DNA of 64,000 bases, from NCBI GenBank assembly GCA_027624035.1, contig JAQBUI010000007.1, forward strand, positions 1 through 64,000. Direction: 5' to 3'. The position numbers and the translations under genes were made by a program. The notes under the pieces were generated by a model. That model saw nothing but the letters and a program-made list of their open reading frames with translations. It did no database searches and was not told where the DNA came from. The DNA comes from Pseudomonadota bacterium (GTDB taxonomy: Bacteria > Pseudomonadota > Gammaproteobacteria > Pseudomonadales > Azotimanducaceae). Below, piece by piece: positions 17,203-27,479 of the stretch (its first letter is position 1; the number at the start of each line of letters is the position of its first letter).

Positions 17203-18360
17203 TCAGTCTGCCTGTCGCCTCAGAAACGCCGGAATGTCCAGATACTCGAGGTCATGATGCGCCTGGGTACCCGACTCCGCACCGCCCTCGATGACCCGTT
17301 TTCGCAGGACCGTGGGCTTGTCAAAGTCGGCATAATCGACCGGGCCGTCTCCTGCCACCTTTTTCCGGACCTCCTCGGAGAGCTTGTGAGTATTCACCTG
17401 TTCCTCTGCCCCAAGGCCAGTCGCCACGACCGTCACGCGCAATTCATCGCCCATCTCAGGGTCAATGACGGTCCCGACCACAACCGTCGCATTATCTGAG
17501 GCGAATTCCTCAATGGTCGAGCCGACCTCCGCAAACTCTCCGAGCGAGATGTCTACTCCGGCCGCGATGTTCACCAGAATCCCTCGCGCACCGTTGAAAT
17601 CAACGTCCTCCAGTAATGGGCTTCTAATCGCCGCCTCAGCGGCTTCACGGGCCCGACTCTCACCGCGGGCGGAGCCGCTGCCCATCATTGCCATGCCCAT
17701 TTCGCTCATCACCGTACGCACATCGGCAAAGTCGACGTTAATCATGCCCGGCCGGATGATCAGATCAGAGATGCCCTGGACTGCACCCAGCAACACATCA
17801 TCCACGGCACCAAAGGCCTCCAGCAACGGGGTGTCTTCACCCATGATGGACAGAAGCTTCTCATTCGGAATCGTGATCAGCGAGTCGACATGCCGGGAGA
17901 GCTCTGCAATGCCCGCCTCTGCGACCTTCATGCGTTTGCGTCCCTCGAACATGAACGGTTTTGTTACGACCGCCACCGTCAGAATACCCATGTCCTTGGC
18001 GACTTCTGCCACGATCGGTGCGGCGCCGGTTCCGGTACCACCACCCATGCCAGCAGTGATGAAGATCATATCCGCGCCCATGAGGACCTCTGCGATCCGG
18101 TCACGGTCTTCAAGGGCGGCATCCTTGCCCATGTTGGGATTCGCGCCAGCGCCCAGACCTTTGGTGATGTTTGAACCCAATTGCAGCAGCGTCCTGGAAT
18201 TCAGGTTGTGCAGCGCCTGGGCGTCTGTGTTGGCACAGATGAAGTCCACGCCCTCGATGTTCCTCGAGACCATGTGCTCTACTGCATTTCCGCCACCACC
18301 GCCAACGCCAATCACCTTGATGACTGCGTTCTGCGGTGCATCATCGACTAGTTGAAACAT
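17203..18360 (-). CDS. ftsZ: cell division GTPase FtsZ
   Basis: A 385 aa tubulin homologue that forms the cytokinetic ring. The nucleotide-binding tubulin signature is GMGGGTGTGAAPIVAE (~105-120), with the glycine-rich N-terminal loop VIGVGGGGGNAVEHM and the T7 loop region GMINVDFADVRTVM. A short linker leads to the C-terminal peptide LDIPAFLRRQAD, which binds FtsA and other partners. It is 53 bp downstream of ftsA and ends the division part of the dcw cluster before lpxC. Confidence 0.99.
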   Translation of the reverse strand: MFQLVDDAPQNAVIKVIGVGGGGGNAVEHMVSRNIEGVDFICANTDAQALHNLNSRTLLQLGSNITKGLGAGANPNMGKDAALEDRDRIAEVLMGADMIFITAGMGGGTGTGAAPIVAEVAKDMGILTVAVVTKPFMFEGRKRMKVAEAGIAELSRHVDSLITIPNEKLLSIMGEDTPLLEAFGAVDDVLLGAVQGISDLIIRPGMINVDFADVRTVMSEMGMAMMGSGSARGESRAREAAEAAIRSPLLEDVDFNGARGILVNIAAGVDISLGEFAEVGSTIEEFASDNATVVVGTVIDPEMGDELRVTVVATGLGAEEQVNTHKLSEEVRKKVAGDGPVDYADFDKPTVLRKRVIEGGAESGTQAHHDLEYLDIPAFLRRQAD

Positions 18361-18413
18361 TTTTTACCCTCCTAAGGCCAGTTTTCGATAATTGATCAAC
18401 GCCTGGTAGCGTC

Positions 18414-19652
18414 CTAACTTCCTGTGAACCAGTTCCTGAGCCGATTCATGACACTGTCTACTTCCGATGTTCTCTGCACCGCCATGGCTTCCCGGGATTG
18501 TTTGGCGGCGTATATCAGCAGCCCCACGGCGGTTGAATAAATAGGGTTGCGAACGATGTCCGACAGGCCCCTGACCCCTTTCGGCTTGCCGATGCTGACG
18601 GGCATGTGGAATATCTCTTCGGCCAGTTCAACGACACCCTCCATTTTTGAGGTACCGCCAGTCAGGACAATCCCCGCCGCGATGAGGTCCTCAAAGCCAC
18701 TTCTTCTGAGTTCGGCCTGAATCAGGGTAAACAACTCCTCATAGCGCGGCTCAACGACCTCGGCAAGAGCCTGTCTTGACAGATCCCGGTCCGATCGCTC
18801 GCCGACGCTGGGTACCTTGATGGTTTCGTTCTCGCCGGCGAGGCTTGCCAGCGCACAGGCGTATTTGATCTTGATCTCCTCCGCGTTCTGCGGCGGCGTT
18901 CTGAGCGCCATGGCTATGTCATTGGTGACCTGGTCTCCTGCGATCGGAATGACCGCGGTGTGCCGGATGGCACCATCGGTGAAGACCGCGATATCGGTCG
19001 TACCACCACCGATATCCACAAGACAGACGCCAAGGTCCTTCTCGTCTTCTGTCAACACCGCATAGCTCGAAGCCAGTTGTTCCAGGATGATGTCCTCCAC
19101 TTCGAGGCCGCACCGCTTGATGCATTTCTCGATGTTCTGCGCGGCCGTCACCGCGCAGGTCACCAGATGCACTTTGGCTTCAAGCCTGACCCCGGACATA
19201 CCAAGGGGTTCCTTGACGCCTTCCTGAGCATCAATCACGTATTCCTGGGGCAGGATATGCAGGATCTTCTGGTCAGCCGGGATTGCCACGGCCTGGGCTG
19301 CGTCAATAACCCGCTCGATGTCCGGCGCAAACACCTCACGATCTCGGATGGCGACGATCCCGTGAGAGTTGAGGCTCCGAATGTGGCTACCGGCGATGCC
19401 TGCATAGACCGACTGAATCTGGCAACCGGCCATCAATTCGGCTTCTTCCACTGCCCGCTGGATCGAGGAAACGGTGGCGTCGATATTGACCACTACACCT
19501 TTCTTCAGGCCCTTGGTGGAAGGGTGTGATCCGATACCGACAATCTCGATATCGCCCTCCGGAGACAATTCCGCAACGATCGTCACAATCTTGGACGTCC
19601 CGATATCAAGCCCTACAATCATCTGATGTCCATTGGAATTGTTCATAGTCAC
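18414..19652 (-). CDS. ftsA: cell division protein FtsA
   Basis: A 412 aa actin-like protein that tethers FtsZ to the membrane. Phosphate 1 motif is IVGLDIGTSKIVTIV, phosphate 2 is VCLVDIGGGTTDIAVF, and the adenosine motif is GIVLTGGTSKMEGV. The 1C domain lies between the first two motifs, and the C-terminal amphipathic helix can be seen in VMNRLRNWFTGS. It follows ftsQ after 7 bp and precedes ftsZ. Confidence 0.98.
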   Translation of the reverse strand: MTMNNSNGHQMIVGLDIGTSKIVTIVAELSPEGDIEIVGIGSHPSTKGLKKGVVVNIDATVSSIQRAVEEAELMAGCQIQSVYAGIAGSHIRSLNSHGIVAIRDREVFAPDIERVIDAAQAVAIPADQKILHILPQEYVIDAQEGVKEPLGMSGVRLEAKVHLVTCAVTAAQNIEKCIKRCGLEVEDIILEQLASSYAVLTEDEKDLGVCLVDIGGGTTDIAVFTDGAIRHTAVIPIAGDQVTNDIAMALRTPPQNAEEIKIKYACALASLAGENETIKVPSVGERSDRDLSRQALAEVVEPRYEELFTLIQAELRRSGFEDLIAAGIVLTGGTSKMEGVVELAEEIFHMPVSIGKPKGVRGLSDIVRNPIYSTAVGLLIYAAKQSREAMAVQRTSEVDSVMNRLRNWFTGS

Positions 19653-19659
19653 ATCCCTC

Positions 19660-20370
19660 TTACAGTTTTTTATTCATCGCCAGATCGGCGGCCGTCATCG
19701 ACCATTCGACGGAAACACCATTGTCATATCTCGCATCCACGCGCACCGGCTGTCGGTCAAAACCTCGCGTCTCAATTGCTGCCAGGACCTCGGCTGTTCG
19801 TTCGAGTCGCTGACGAATATTGTCCTTGCCGAGCAGCACGCGAATGCCGGTCTGATCTTCGAACTCCCAGGCTCCGCGATCATCAAGTCGCAGCAATTCG
19901 ATCAATCGACTGGACTTGAACAGCTTGCGATTGAGCTCCAGATACTCATCCATTACCCGCCCTGCAGACCCCGGCGGACCATATAGGTGGGGCAGGTTTC
20001 CACCCACGATCTGCGCCGTTTCAAATACCTCACCGGTTGGGTTGATAAAGCCGCGATCGTTCCAGTAGGCAATCGGCTGCTGAATCCGGATATCCAGGGC
20101 GAGATCACCTGAGAAGTCCCGGGAAACATACGCGCGATGTACCCAACTGACCTTCTCCACACACTCCTTGACGTCCTGCAAGGACGTGAGGTCTACCGGC
20201 CCCTGGATCAGCGCCTGCAATACTTCTGATTCCTGGGCAGGGGTGAGTTCACCCAGCAGACCGATCCGGGGAGCAGGGATGGGGCCGGCACTGATCGACA
20301 CTACCCCGGCTATCACGAACCCGATCAGGCACACTGCGGCCAGACCCGTAAGAGTGCCTCGTCGTCTCAC
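19660..20370 (-). CDS. ftsQ: cell division protein FtsQ
   Basis: A 236 aa bitopic membrane protein of the divisome. One transmembrane helix ([19 protein letters not shown], ~9-27) is followed by the periplasmic POTRA domain with the conserved [33 protein letters not shown] pattern and the beta domain ([21 protein letters not shown]). It overlaps the murC stop by 4 bp (ATGA), so ddl, which usually lies between murC/murB and ftsQ, is absent here and the two genes are translationally coupled directly. Confidence 0.94.
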   Translation of the reverse strand: MRRRGTLTGLAAVCLIGFVIAGVVSISAGPIPAPRIGLLGELTPAQESEVLQALIQGPVDLTSLQDVKECVEKVSWVHRAYVSRDFSGDLALDIRIQQPIAYWNDRGFINPTGEVFETAQIVGGNLPHLYGPPGSAGRVMDEYLELNRKLFKSSRLIELLRLDDRGAWEFEDQTGIRVLLGKDNIRQRLERTAEVLAAIETRGFDRQPVRVDARYDNGVSVEWSMTAADLAMNKKL

Positions 20371-21821
20371 GTAACCTCCCCGTTGGCGATCGCTCTATTG
20401 TGCCAGCGTGCCTTGAGATTCTGCGCGAGCTGTGCGGTTCGACCAGCACCCTGGGTCAGAATCAGATCGCCTTCTGACAGGATCCCGTCGAGCAATTGAG
20501 GCACCTCGTCTATATCGGCGACGTAATCCACCCGATGCCCGGCGCGCACCAGTTTCTTGGACAAATCCAGACCCGTAGCCCCCGGAATGGGTGCCTCGCC
20601 TGCCCCGTAAACCTCAAGCAATATCAAATGGTCAACGGTGCCGAGAACATCCACGAACTGATCAAACAACTCGAGGGTGCGGCTGTAACGATGGGGCTGA
20701 TAGACCATCACCAGCCGACTTTCCGGCCAGCCGCCCCGGACCGACTCGATGGTTGCCTTGACCTCTGCCGGATGATGCCCATAGTCGTCAACGAGTAGAA
20801 ACTGACCCTGGTTGACCCTGAACGTGCCATGTACCTCAAAGCGTCGACTCACGCCACCGAAGCCAGAGAGACCGGAACAGATGTGCGCATCATCAACACC
20901 CTCGTCGGTGGCGATGGCAATGGCAGCCATGGCGTTGGTCGCATTGTGCTGGCCGGGCAGGTTCATCTCGATCGAAAGATCCCTGGCGATGCCGGTCCGG
21001 GCCACCTTGAAGCTTGAGTGTGAGCCGTGCTGAACGTAGTCATAGCCACGAATGTCCGCCAGATCATCAAAGCCATAGGTCAAAAGGGGCCGCTTCACTT
21101 CAGGCAGGATCGAACGAACAGCGGGGTCATCAATACACGCCACGAGCAAACCATAAAATGGCAGGTTGTGTACAAACTCCAGGAACGCCTGGGTGAGCTT
21201 TGTGAAGCTGCCGTCGTAATTGTTCAGGTGATCACGATCAATGTTCGTCAGAACCGTGACCATGGGCTGCAGATGTAGAAAAGAGGCGTCACTCTCATCG
21301 GCCTCTGCCACGAGATAGCGCGAGGCTCCCAGCTTTGCATTGGCAGCAGCGCTGTTGAGTAGTCCACCGATGACAAAAGTGGGGTCGAGCCCTGCTTCGG
21401 CCAGGATGGACGCAATCAGACTGGTGGTCGTGGTTTTGCCATGAGTGCCGGCCACCGCAATGCCATGACGATACCGCATCAGTTCACCCAGCATCTCCGC
21501 CCGCCTGACCACCGGAATACGGTGCTCGGTCGCTTCCAGCACCTCGACGTTGGTCAGGTCAATGGCAGATGAGGTGACCACCACATCGGCACCGCTAACA
21601 TTCTTCGCCGCGTGGCCAGCATGAATCTCGGCACCCAGGTGGCGGAGCCGGTCGGTGACGGAAGTCTCGCTCAGGTCGGACCCGGATATCTCGTATCCCT
21701 GATTGAGCAACACCTCGGCAATACCGCACATGCCAGCGCCGCCAATTCCCACGAAGTGAATCCTTCGGATACGGCGCATCTCCGGTATATCCAGCATCAT
21801 TCGCTGCGAGCTAGCTGCCAT
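20367..21821 (-). CDS. murC: UDP-N-acetylmuramate--L-alanine ligase MurC
   Basis: A 484 aa Mur ligase adding L-alanine to UDP-MurNAc. The N-terminal Rossmann motif is [15 protein letters not shown], the ATP-binding motif is [15 protein letters not shown] (~110-125), and later motifs include [12 protein letters not shown] and QPHRYSRT. The ATG at 21821 was chosen because AGGAGG lies 7 bp upstream; a longer reading from 21890 would run deep into ftsW. The gene overlaps the ftsW end by 11 bp, where murG is normally found, and overlaps ftsQ by 4 bp at its own end, where ddl is normally found. Confidence 0.97.
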   Translation of the reverse strand: MAASSQRMMLDIPEMRRIRRIHFVGIGGAGMCGIAEVLLNQGYEISGSDLSETSVTDRLRHLGAEIHAGHAAKNVSGADVVVTSSAIDLTNVEVLEATEHRIPVVRRAEMLGELMRYRHGIAVAGTHGKTTTTSLIASILAEAGLDPTFVIGGLLNSAAANAKLGASRYLVAEADESDASFLHLQPMVTVLTNIDRDHLNNYDGSFTKLTQAFLEFVHNLPFYGLLVACIDDPAVRSILPEVKRPLLTYGFDDLADIRGYDYVQHGSHSSFKVARTGIARDLSIEMNLPGQHNATNAMAAIAIATDEGVDDAHICSGLSGFGGVSRRFEVHGTFRVNQGQFLLVDDYGHHPAEVKATIESVRGGWPESRLVMVYQPHRYSRTLELFDQFVDVLGTVDHLILLEVYGAGEAPIPGATGLDLSKKLVRAGHRVDYVADIDEVPQLLDGILSEGDLILTQGAGRTAQLAQNLKARWHNRAIANGEVT

Positions 21822-22989
21822 GGCTGCGCCTCCTGACCGGTCTTGCCGACTGCTCGCCAATCTCATAGCCAATACGCAGTACGAGGCCAATCATGAAACA
21901 GCTCACAATGAGCGAATTACCTCCGTAACTCATCAGTGGCAACGTGAGCCCCTTGGTCGGAAGTAGCCCCAGATTCACACCGAGATTGATACACGCCTGA
22001 ATGCCCAGCATCAGGCCGGCACCAAATGCGACGTAGGCGTGAAAGGCGAGCCCCAGGCTCTGGGCCTTGTGGCCTATCCAGAGCGCCCGTAACACCAGCG
22101 CACAAAATGCCGAAACCACCAGTGCCGCAGCAATCACACCAAGCTCTTCCGACAGGATTGAAAACAGGAAATCCGTATGGGCTTCGGGCAGGAAAAACAG
22201 CTTCTGAATACTGTTACCAAGACCCAGCCCAAACAGGTCACCCCGGCCAAATGCGATCAGCGCCTGGGTAAGTTGATAGCCGCCATCAAACTGATGCTTC
22301 CACGGATCGGTGAATGCCGTCAGGCGAGCAAGCCGATACGGCTGAAGCAACACAAGGAACACAGCGGCGATCACGCAACCGGCCACCAGCGGCATGAAAT
22401 GCTTAAGTGGTGCGCCAGCGAGAAAGATAACGCCCAGCACTGCGCACATGATCACTACGCAGGCACCAAAATCCGGTTGAATCATGAGCAGTGTGACCAG
22501 CGCCAGCACGATGCCGATTGGTTTGGCGAATCCGGAGAGCGGTGCACCAACAAGGCCATTGCGGCGCGCCAGATAGCCGGCAATATAGATCACCACAAAG
22601 AGCTTCAGGAACTCGGAGCCCTGGATGGTAAAAAACCCGAGGGAAATCCAGCGTACACTGCCATTGACTTCCCGACCAATCCCGGGGATTAACACGGCGA
22701 TCAGCAGCGCGAACCCAAGCACCAGCAAGGTGATATCAAGCTTCTGCCATACCCGGATCGGAATGCTGATGGCTGCAATGGCACCAGCAAGGCTGATCAC
22801 CACATAGATCAGGTGCCGGGTCAGCAGGTACCAGGGGCTTCCGTAGGTTCTGGCTGACATCTCGACCGTGGCAGAGGACACCATGATGAGACCGAGCCCC
22901 AGTAAACCGGCGACCAGGACGCACATCATCGGGTCCAGGGGGAAATTCACCTGGTCATTCGGGGCGAGGGACTTCGCTGCCATGTTCAC
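21811..22989 (-). CDS. ftsW: septal peptidoglycan polymerase FtsW (SEDS family)
   Basis: A 392 aa SEDS glycosyltransferase with about ten membrane segments. Signature parts are [17 protein letters not shown], the catalytic-loop region [57 protein letters not shown] (seen at ~275-330) and the C-terminal [13 protein letters not shown]. It starts 4 bp inside the murD end. It works with FtsI, also encoded in the cluster, to polymerise lipid II at the septum. murG, usually next, is missing and murC overlaps its end instead. Confidence 0.97.
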   Translation of the reverse strand: MNMAAKSLAPNDQVNFPLDPMMCVLVAGLLGLGLIMVSSATVEMSARTYGSPWYLLTRHLIYVVISLAGAIAAISIPIRVWQKLDITLLVLGFALLIAVLIPGIGREVNGSVRWISLGFFTIQGSEFLKLFVVIYIAGYLARRNGLVGAPLSGFAKPIGIVLALVTLLMIQPDFGACVVIMCAVLGVIFLAGAPLKHFMPLVAGCVIAAVFLVLLQPYRLARLTAFTDPWKHQFDGGYQLTQALIAFGRGDLFGLGLGNSIQKLFFLPEAHTDFLFSILSEELGVIAAALVVSAFCALVLRALWIGHKAQSLGLAFHAYVAFGAGLMLGIQACINLGVNLGLLPTKGLTLPLMSYGGNSLIVSCFMIGLVLRIGYEIGEQSARPVRRRSHGS

Positions 22990-24311
22990 GAGTGAGCTGC
23001 CTTTACGAGAGACCGGAACGCATCGCCGCGGGCAAGATAGTCACGAAACATATCCTGGCTGGCACAGGCAGGAGAAAACAGAACCACATCGCCCCTCACC
23101 GCGTGTTGATCGGCGACAGTGAGCGACTCCGCGAGGGTCCTGCAGATCGTAAAGGGAATGATGCTGTCCAGTGCGACCGCGATGGACCGCTGGTCGCGCC
23201 CAAACACCGCCGCATGCTTGACGCGCCCCCTTAAGGCATCGGCCAGTTCTGAGAAGTCTGCGTTCTTGCCCAGCCCGCCCAGGATGAGCACGAGATTGCC
23301 CGTACCGTTGTCCAGGCCCTGAACAGCGCTGATCGTGGCAGCGACGTTGGTAGCTTTGGAGTCGTTGTAGTAGCTGATGCCGTCAAAGTCCCCCACCCGC
23401 TCGCAGCGATGGGGCAAACCTTCAAAGGTCACGACGTCCTCGACCATCCTGTCCATGACGAGCCCGAGCGCAGCCCCCATGGCGAGCGCCGACATGGCGT
23501 TCAACACATTGTGACGCCCGTGGAGCCGCAGGTCCGCGCCGGAAACCAGATCGGTCGTGCCCCGCACGATCACTGGGACGCCACCGCGGTCGATCAGCCC
23601 ATAGTCGGATTCTGTTGCGGGCTGACCCATCCCAAAGGTGGTGATCTCGACGTCCGCCGGTAACTGAAAGTCCCAATCGATATCACGATTGATCAGCGCT
23701 TTCCGGCAGTGGTGATAGATACCGGCCTTGGCACCATAATAGTCCCCCACCGAGGGATACCTGTCCATGTGATCCGGTGCGAGATTCAATACCACTGCAA
23801 CCTCTGCCGGCAGGCTGTCAACCGTTTCGAGCTGATAGCTCGACAGTTCAAGGATGTACAGGCTCGCACCGGGGCCCAGCAGATCAAGACAAGGGGTTCC
23901 AATGTTGCCGCCACAACGGACACCCTTCATCTGGCTGTTGGCAAGGTGGAACAGCAGGGACGTCACCGTCGTCTTGCCATTGGAACCGGTGATGGCGGCA
24001 ATCGGGGCATCGGCGAGTTTGCCAAAGATCGCCACATCGCCTGTGATGGGCACGTGATGGCTCGCGGCGTCACGCAGAGCAGGCGCCGATAGCGGAACCC
24101 CGGGGCTCACAACAACCTCCCGTGCGCCCTTCAAAACGCCGGCATCAATGGGAGAGATGAACGTATGAGGGGTCAGTTCGCGAAGCCGGGGCAGCAGTCC
24201 GGGCGATGGATTGTCATCCATCACGACGAAGGCCATCCCCTGCTGCGCAAAGTATCGCGCACAGCTTAGCCCCGTTTCTCCCAGCCCGACCACCACTCTA
24301 TACTCCTTCAT
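22986..24311 (-). CDS. murD: UDP-N-acetylmuramoyl-L-alanine--D-glutamate ligase MurD
   Basis: A 441 aa ligase adding D-glutamate to UDP-MurNAc-L-Ala. Seen are the N-terminal VVVGLGETGLSCARY nucleotide fold, the P-loop AITGSNGKTTVTSLL (~110), NLAPDHMDRYPS, LPHRCERV and NDSKATNVAAT. The start has only a weak, closely spaced AAAGG in front; translation may depend on coupling with murE, whose stop is 42 bp upstream. In related genomes murF and mraY lie in that place; here nothing but the 42 bp remains. Confidence 0.98.
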   Translation of the reverse strand: MKEYRVVVGLGETGLSCARYFAQQGMAFVVMDDNPSPGLLPRLRELTPHTFISPIDAGVLKGAREVVVSPGVPLSAPALRDAASHHVPITGDVAIFGKLADAPIAAITGSNGKTTVTSLLFHLANSQMKGVRCGGNIGTPCLDLLGPGASLYILELSSYQLETVDSLPAEVAVVLNLAPDHMDRYPSVGDYYGAKAGIYHHCRKALINRDIDWDFQLPADVEITTFGMGQPATESDYGLIDRGGVPVIVRGTTDLVSGADLRLHGRHNVLNAMSALAMGAALGLVMDRMVEDVVTFEGLPHRCERVGDFDGISYYNDSKATNVAATISAVQGLDNGTGNLVLILGGLGKNADFSELADALRGRVKHAAVFGRDQRSIAVALDSIIPFTICRTLAESLTVADQHAVRGDVVLFSPACASQDMFRDYLARGDAFRSLVKAAHS

Positions 24312-24353
24312 AACCTTTCGAGTCGCCCTGCCTCAAGTACTTCAACTCCTGTT

Positions 24354-25832
24354 TCAACCCCTGTCACCCGTCACGGCCGGCGCGGTCCGCGTCGCTGCCA
24401 TCTCGCGAACCACTTCAAAATCACTGTAGGGAATTCGTTCGCCGTTGATCTCCTGGTAGGTCTCATGCCCCTTGCCGGCGATCAGCACGACATCCTCAGG
24501 ATCTGCCTGGCCAAGGACTGATCTGATGGCATCACCCCGCGGGGATATCGTTAGCGCCTTACCCGGTGCTTTCATCCCTCCAAGGATCTCCCGAACAATG
24601 GCCGGGGCCGATTCCGACCTTGGATTGTCATCAGTCACCATCAGATGATCGGCGGCGGCCTCGGCAACGGAGCCCATCATCGGCCGCTTTCCATTGTCGC
24701 GGTCTCCGCCACACCCGAAGACACACCAGAGGCTTCCCCGACAGTGCTCCCTGGCTGCACGAAGCGCGTTGGCGAGCGCATCCGGCGTATGAGCGTAGTC
24801 GACGATGACAATCGGCAACCCGGGACTCCTGACGACGTTCATACGGCCGGGTACCGGCGCAATCTCGGGTAATACACGGATGATTTCATCAAACTTGAAT
24901 TCCAGCGCCGCCAGGGTGCCTGCAGTGGCGAGCAGATTGGCAACGTTGAACCGTCCAAACAGCGATGAGTGAATGCGAGCGCTGCCCCAGGGAGTCACCA
25001 GATCGAACCTGATTCCATCAGCTCCGGGTTCAAGGTTGACGGCCATCACGTCGGCCCCGGCACTGCCGCACGTGGTCAGGCTGACACCGGTGAGCGACGC
25101 GGCGATGTCTGCACCAAAGGGGTCATCGATATTGACCACTGCGCCGTTCAGGCCGGGCCACGAGAACAACGACCTTTTTGCAGCCCCATAGGTTTGCTCA
25201 TCACCATGGTAATCCAGATGATCCCGGGTCAGATTGGTGAAGATGGCAACATCAATACTGGTGCCGTTCAGGCGCCCCTGAGCCAGGCCATGGGATGACG
25301 CCTCAACGGCCACTGCACCGCAACCGATGTCCTTGAGGTCAGCGAGGCTTGACTGCATCGTGATAGCATCCGGCGTGGTCATACCGGTCTGACGAAGCGC
25401 GCCGACAATACCTGTGCCCAGGGTTCCCACGACACCGCAACGAGTGCCCAGCCGGGTCATGGCATCGGCAATGAACATGGAGACTGATGTTTTGCCGTTG
25501 GTGCCAGTGACCGCAATCACGTTCATTGCCCGGGAAGGTTCGCCAAAGAAGCGGGATGCGATCTCTCCTGCCTTGGCCTGCAGACCGGAAACCGCGATCA
25601 CCATGGGGCCCTCAAGACCCGGCGGAATCGGTGGCTCACACAGTACGGCGCTTGCCTTCGCTCGAACTTCGCCAATGAAGGCGCGACCGTCAACTCTGTC
25701 ACCCGGGATCGCGAGAAAGACATTGCCTGCAAGAAGCTTGCGACTGTCTGCAGACACTCCGGAAACCGGCACGTCCCGATCGAGATTCAGGTCGGGAATC
25801 AGTTGACTCAGCATAATGGATGACGACGGCAT
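24354..25832 (-). CDS. murE: UDP-MurNAc-L-Ala-D-Glu--meso-diaminopimelate ligase MurE
   Basis: A 492 aa Mur ligase adding the third stem residue. The ATP motif is VIAVTGTNGKTSVSMFI (~108-124). The specificity motif DDNPRSE (~410) contains DNPR, which marks meso-diaminopimelate rather than lysine as substrate, in line with a Gram-negative wall. The C-terminus shows IAGKGHETYQEINGERIPYSD, typical of the family. It starts one base before the ftsI stop region and is therefore coupled to ftsI. No fusion to MurF is present: the protein ends 16 residues after the family C-terminus. Confidence 0.98.
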   Translation of the reverse strand: MPSSSIMLSQLIPDLNLDRDVPVSGVSADSRKLLAGNVFLAIPGDRVDGRAFIGEVRAKASAVLCEPPIPPGLEGPMVIAVSGLQAKAGEIASRFFGEPSRAMNVIAVTGTNGKTSVSMFIADAMTRLGTRCGVVGTLGTGIVGALRQTGMTTPDAITMQSSLADLKDIGCGAVAVEASSHGLAQGRLNGTSIDVAIFTNLTRDHLDYHGDEQTYGAAKRSLFSWPGLNGAVVNIDDPFGADIAASLTGVSLTTCGSAGADVMAVNLEPGADGIRFDLVTPWGSARIHSSLFGRFNVANLLATAGTLAALEFKFDEIIRVLPEIAPVPGRMNVVRSPGLPIVIVDYAHTPDALANALRAAREHCRGSLWCVFGCGGDRDNGKRPMMGSVAEAAADHLMVTDDNPRSESAPAIVREILGGMKAPGKALTISPRGDAIRSVLGQADPEDVVLIAGKGHETYQEINGERIPYSDFEVVREMAATRTAPAVTGDRG

Positions 25833-27479
25833 CTAGGCGGCTCCATCCAGAACATCGGGCGGCACCCGTAACAACCGCAATGCGCCCGACATGACCCTTG
25901 AGAAGACTGGCGCCGCAATGGCACCCCCGCCATAGTCCTCTGACCGGGGCTCATTGATCAGCACCACGCCAACCAGCCTGGGTGATCTGAACGGCGCCAT
26001 CCCTGCAAAAAACGCCAGATGCTGATTATCCTCATAGCCGTTCTCGCCAATCTTGCGGACCGTCCCGGTCTTGCCGGCCACACCGTAGGCATCCGTCGCT
26101 GCCCTGGTGCCGGTACCATCGGTCACGACCGCGCGCAGCATCTGTCGCAGTTGCATTGCGACGGACTCGGGTATCACCCGGGAGCCCTGCGACTCTGAAC
26201 CTGCAAGGATGCTGACATCGCGATGCACGCCACCGGTCGCAATGGTCATATAGGCACTCGCCAACTGGAGCGGTGTCACCGTCAACCCATAGCCATAGGC
26301 AAACGTGACCCTTTCAATGTCTCGCCATCGTCGATGATTCGGCAACAGCCCCGCCCGCTCGCCCGGAAACCCGAACCCCGTGCTCTGACCAAAGCCAACC
26401 TGCTGGAACATCGACCAGACCGCGTATTCATCGAGTTGTAGTGCCAGTTTGCTGATCCCTACCTGGCTGGAATGGGCAATGATTGCCGTCAGATCGAGCG
26501 TGCCGCGATTGAGCGGATCACGGACCGTGAAGTTACCGACTCGCAGCAAGCCGGGGTTCGTATCGATGACGGTGTCCGGTGCAAAACCTGACTGCAGCGC
26601 CACCGCAACAGTGAACGGCTTGACTGTTGAGCCGGGCTCGAATTCATCGGTCACGGCCCGATTTCGGACCGAGCCGAGGTCCAGGTTCTCCCGGTTGTTC
26701 GGGTTATAGGATGGCTGGTTGACCATCGCAAGGATCTGTCCGGTGGCGACATCGAGCAATACGATCGAGCCTGACGCTGCGCCCAGATGGGCAATGGCGG
26801 ACTTCAGTTCACGATAGGCAAGATACTGCAACCGCATGTCCAGGCTGAGATCCAGGTTTCTGCCCGGCTCCGCCTCCTTGACGGGCATCAGATCGCGAAC
26901 GATCTCGCCGTACAGGTTCTTCAGCACCTTCTTCCTGCCCGGAGAACCCGCCAGCCAGTCATTGAAGGACAGCTCCAGCCCTTCCTGACCGTGGTCATCA
27001 ATGTTTGTGAACCCGACGGCGTGAGCGGCCACCTCGCCCGCGGGGTAATAGCGGTGATACTCCTTTTCCTCAAACACACCCGGCAGATTCATCGCCAGAA
27101 TTCGCTGTGCCTGGGCGGGAGGCAGATGGCGCCGCAAATAAACAAATTCCTTGTTCCCGGCTTCCGTCATGCGGCGCACAAACGCTTCTCTGGGAACGCC
27201 GAGCTGATCGGCCAGAGGCGCGAGCTCAACGTCATCAACCAGAAGTTTCCGGGGGTTGGCCCACAGTGAAATCACCGGCGATGAGACTGCCAATGGCTTG
27301 CCCCAGCGATCCCGGACCATGCCACGGTGGGCATTGATCCGCTCCATGCGAATCGTCCTGGCATCTCCCTGATCCTGCAGGAAGTCCTTCTCGATGAAGT
27401 ACAGATAGCCGAGGCGAACGTGCATTCCGACAGTCAAGAGCAGAATCAAGGCACCCAGCAGATAGACTCGCAATGGCAT
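25833..27479 (-). CDS. ftsI: septal transpeptidase FtsI (penicillin-binding protein 3)
   Basis: A 548 aa class B PBP with a short cytoplasmic start, one membrane helix (~4-22) and a periplasmic pedestal. The active-site serine is in EPGSTVKPFT (S-x-x-K, ~295) and the third motif is VAGKTGTVRKI (KTG, ~475). The second motif is unusual: AHSSQVGISKLAL has SSQ where FtsI proteins have SSN, a codon CAG in this sequence, so the usual SxN asparagine is replaced by glutamine. The rest is well conserved and full length. Start and ftsL stop overlap by one base (TGATG). Confidence 0.97.
   Translation of the reverse strand: MPLRVYLLGALILLLTVGMHVRLGYLYFIEKDFLQDQGDARTIRMERINAHRGMVRDRWGKPLAVSSPVISLWANPRKLLVDDVELAPLADQLGVPREAFVRRMTEAGNKEFVYLRRHLPPAQAQRILAMNLPGVFEEKEYHRYYPAGEVAAHAVGFTNIDDHGQEGLELSFNDWLAGSPGRKKVLKNLYGEIVRDLMPVKEAEPGRNLDLSLDMRLQYLAYRELKSAIAHLGAASGSIVLLDVATGQILAMVNQPSYNPNNRENLDLGSVRNRAVTDEFEPGSTVKPFTVAVALQSGFAPDTVIDTNPGLLRVGNFTVRDPLNRGTLDLTAIIAHSSQVGISKLALQLDEYAVWSMFQQVGFGQSTGFGFPGERAGLLPNHRRWRDIERVTFAYGYGLTVTPLQLASAYMTIATGGVHRDVSILAGSESQGSRVIPESVAMQLRQMLRAVVTDGTGTRAATDAYGVAGKTGTVRKIGENGYEDNQHLAFFAGMAPFRSPRLVGVVLINEPRSEDYGGGAIAAPVFSRVMSGALRLLRVPPDVLDGAA

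Noticed and set aside
23719-24092. Plus-strand frames over murD and murE as remnants of murF or mraY
   Set aside because: They are antisense shadows; no MurF P-loop or MraY membrane pattern is found in any frame of the region.
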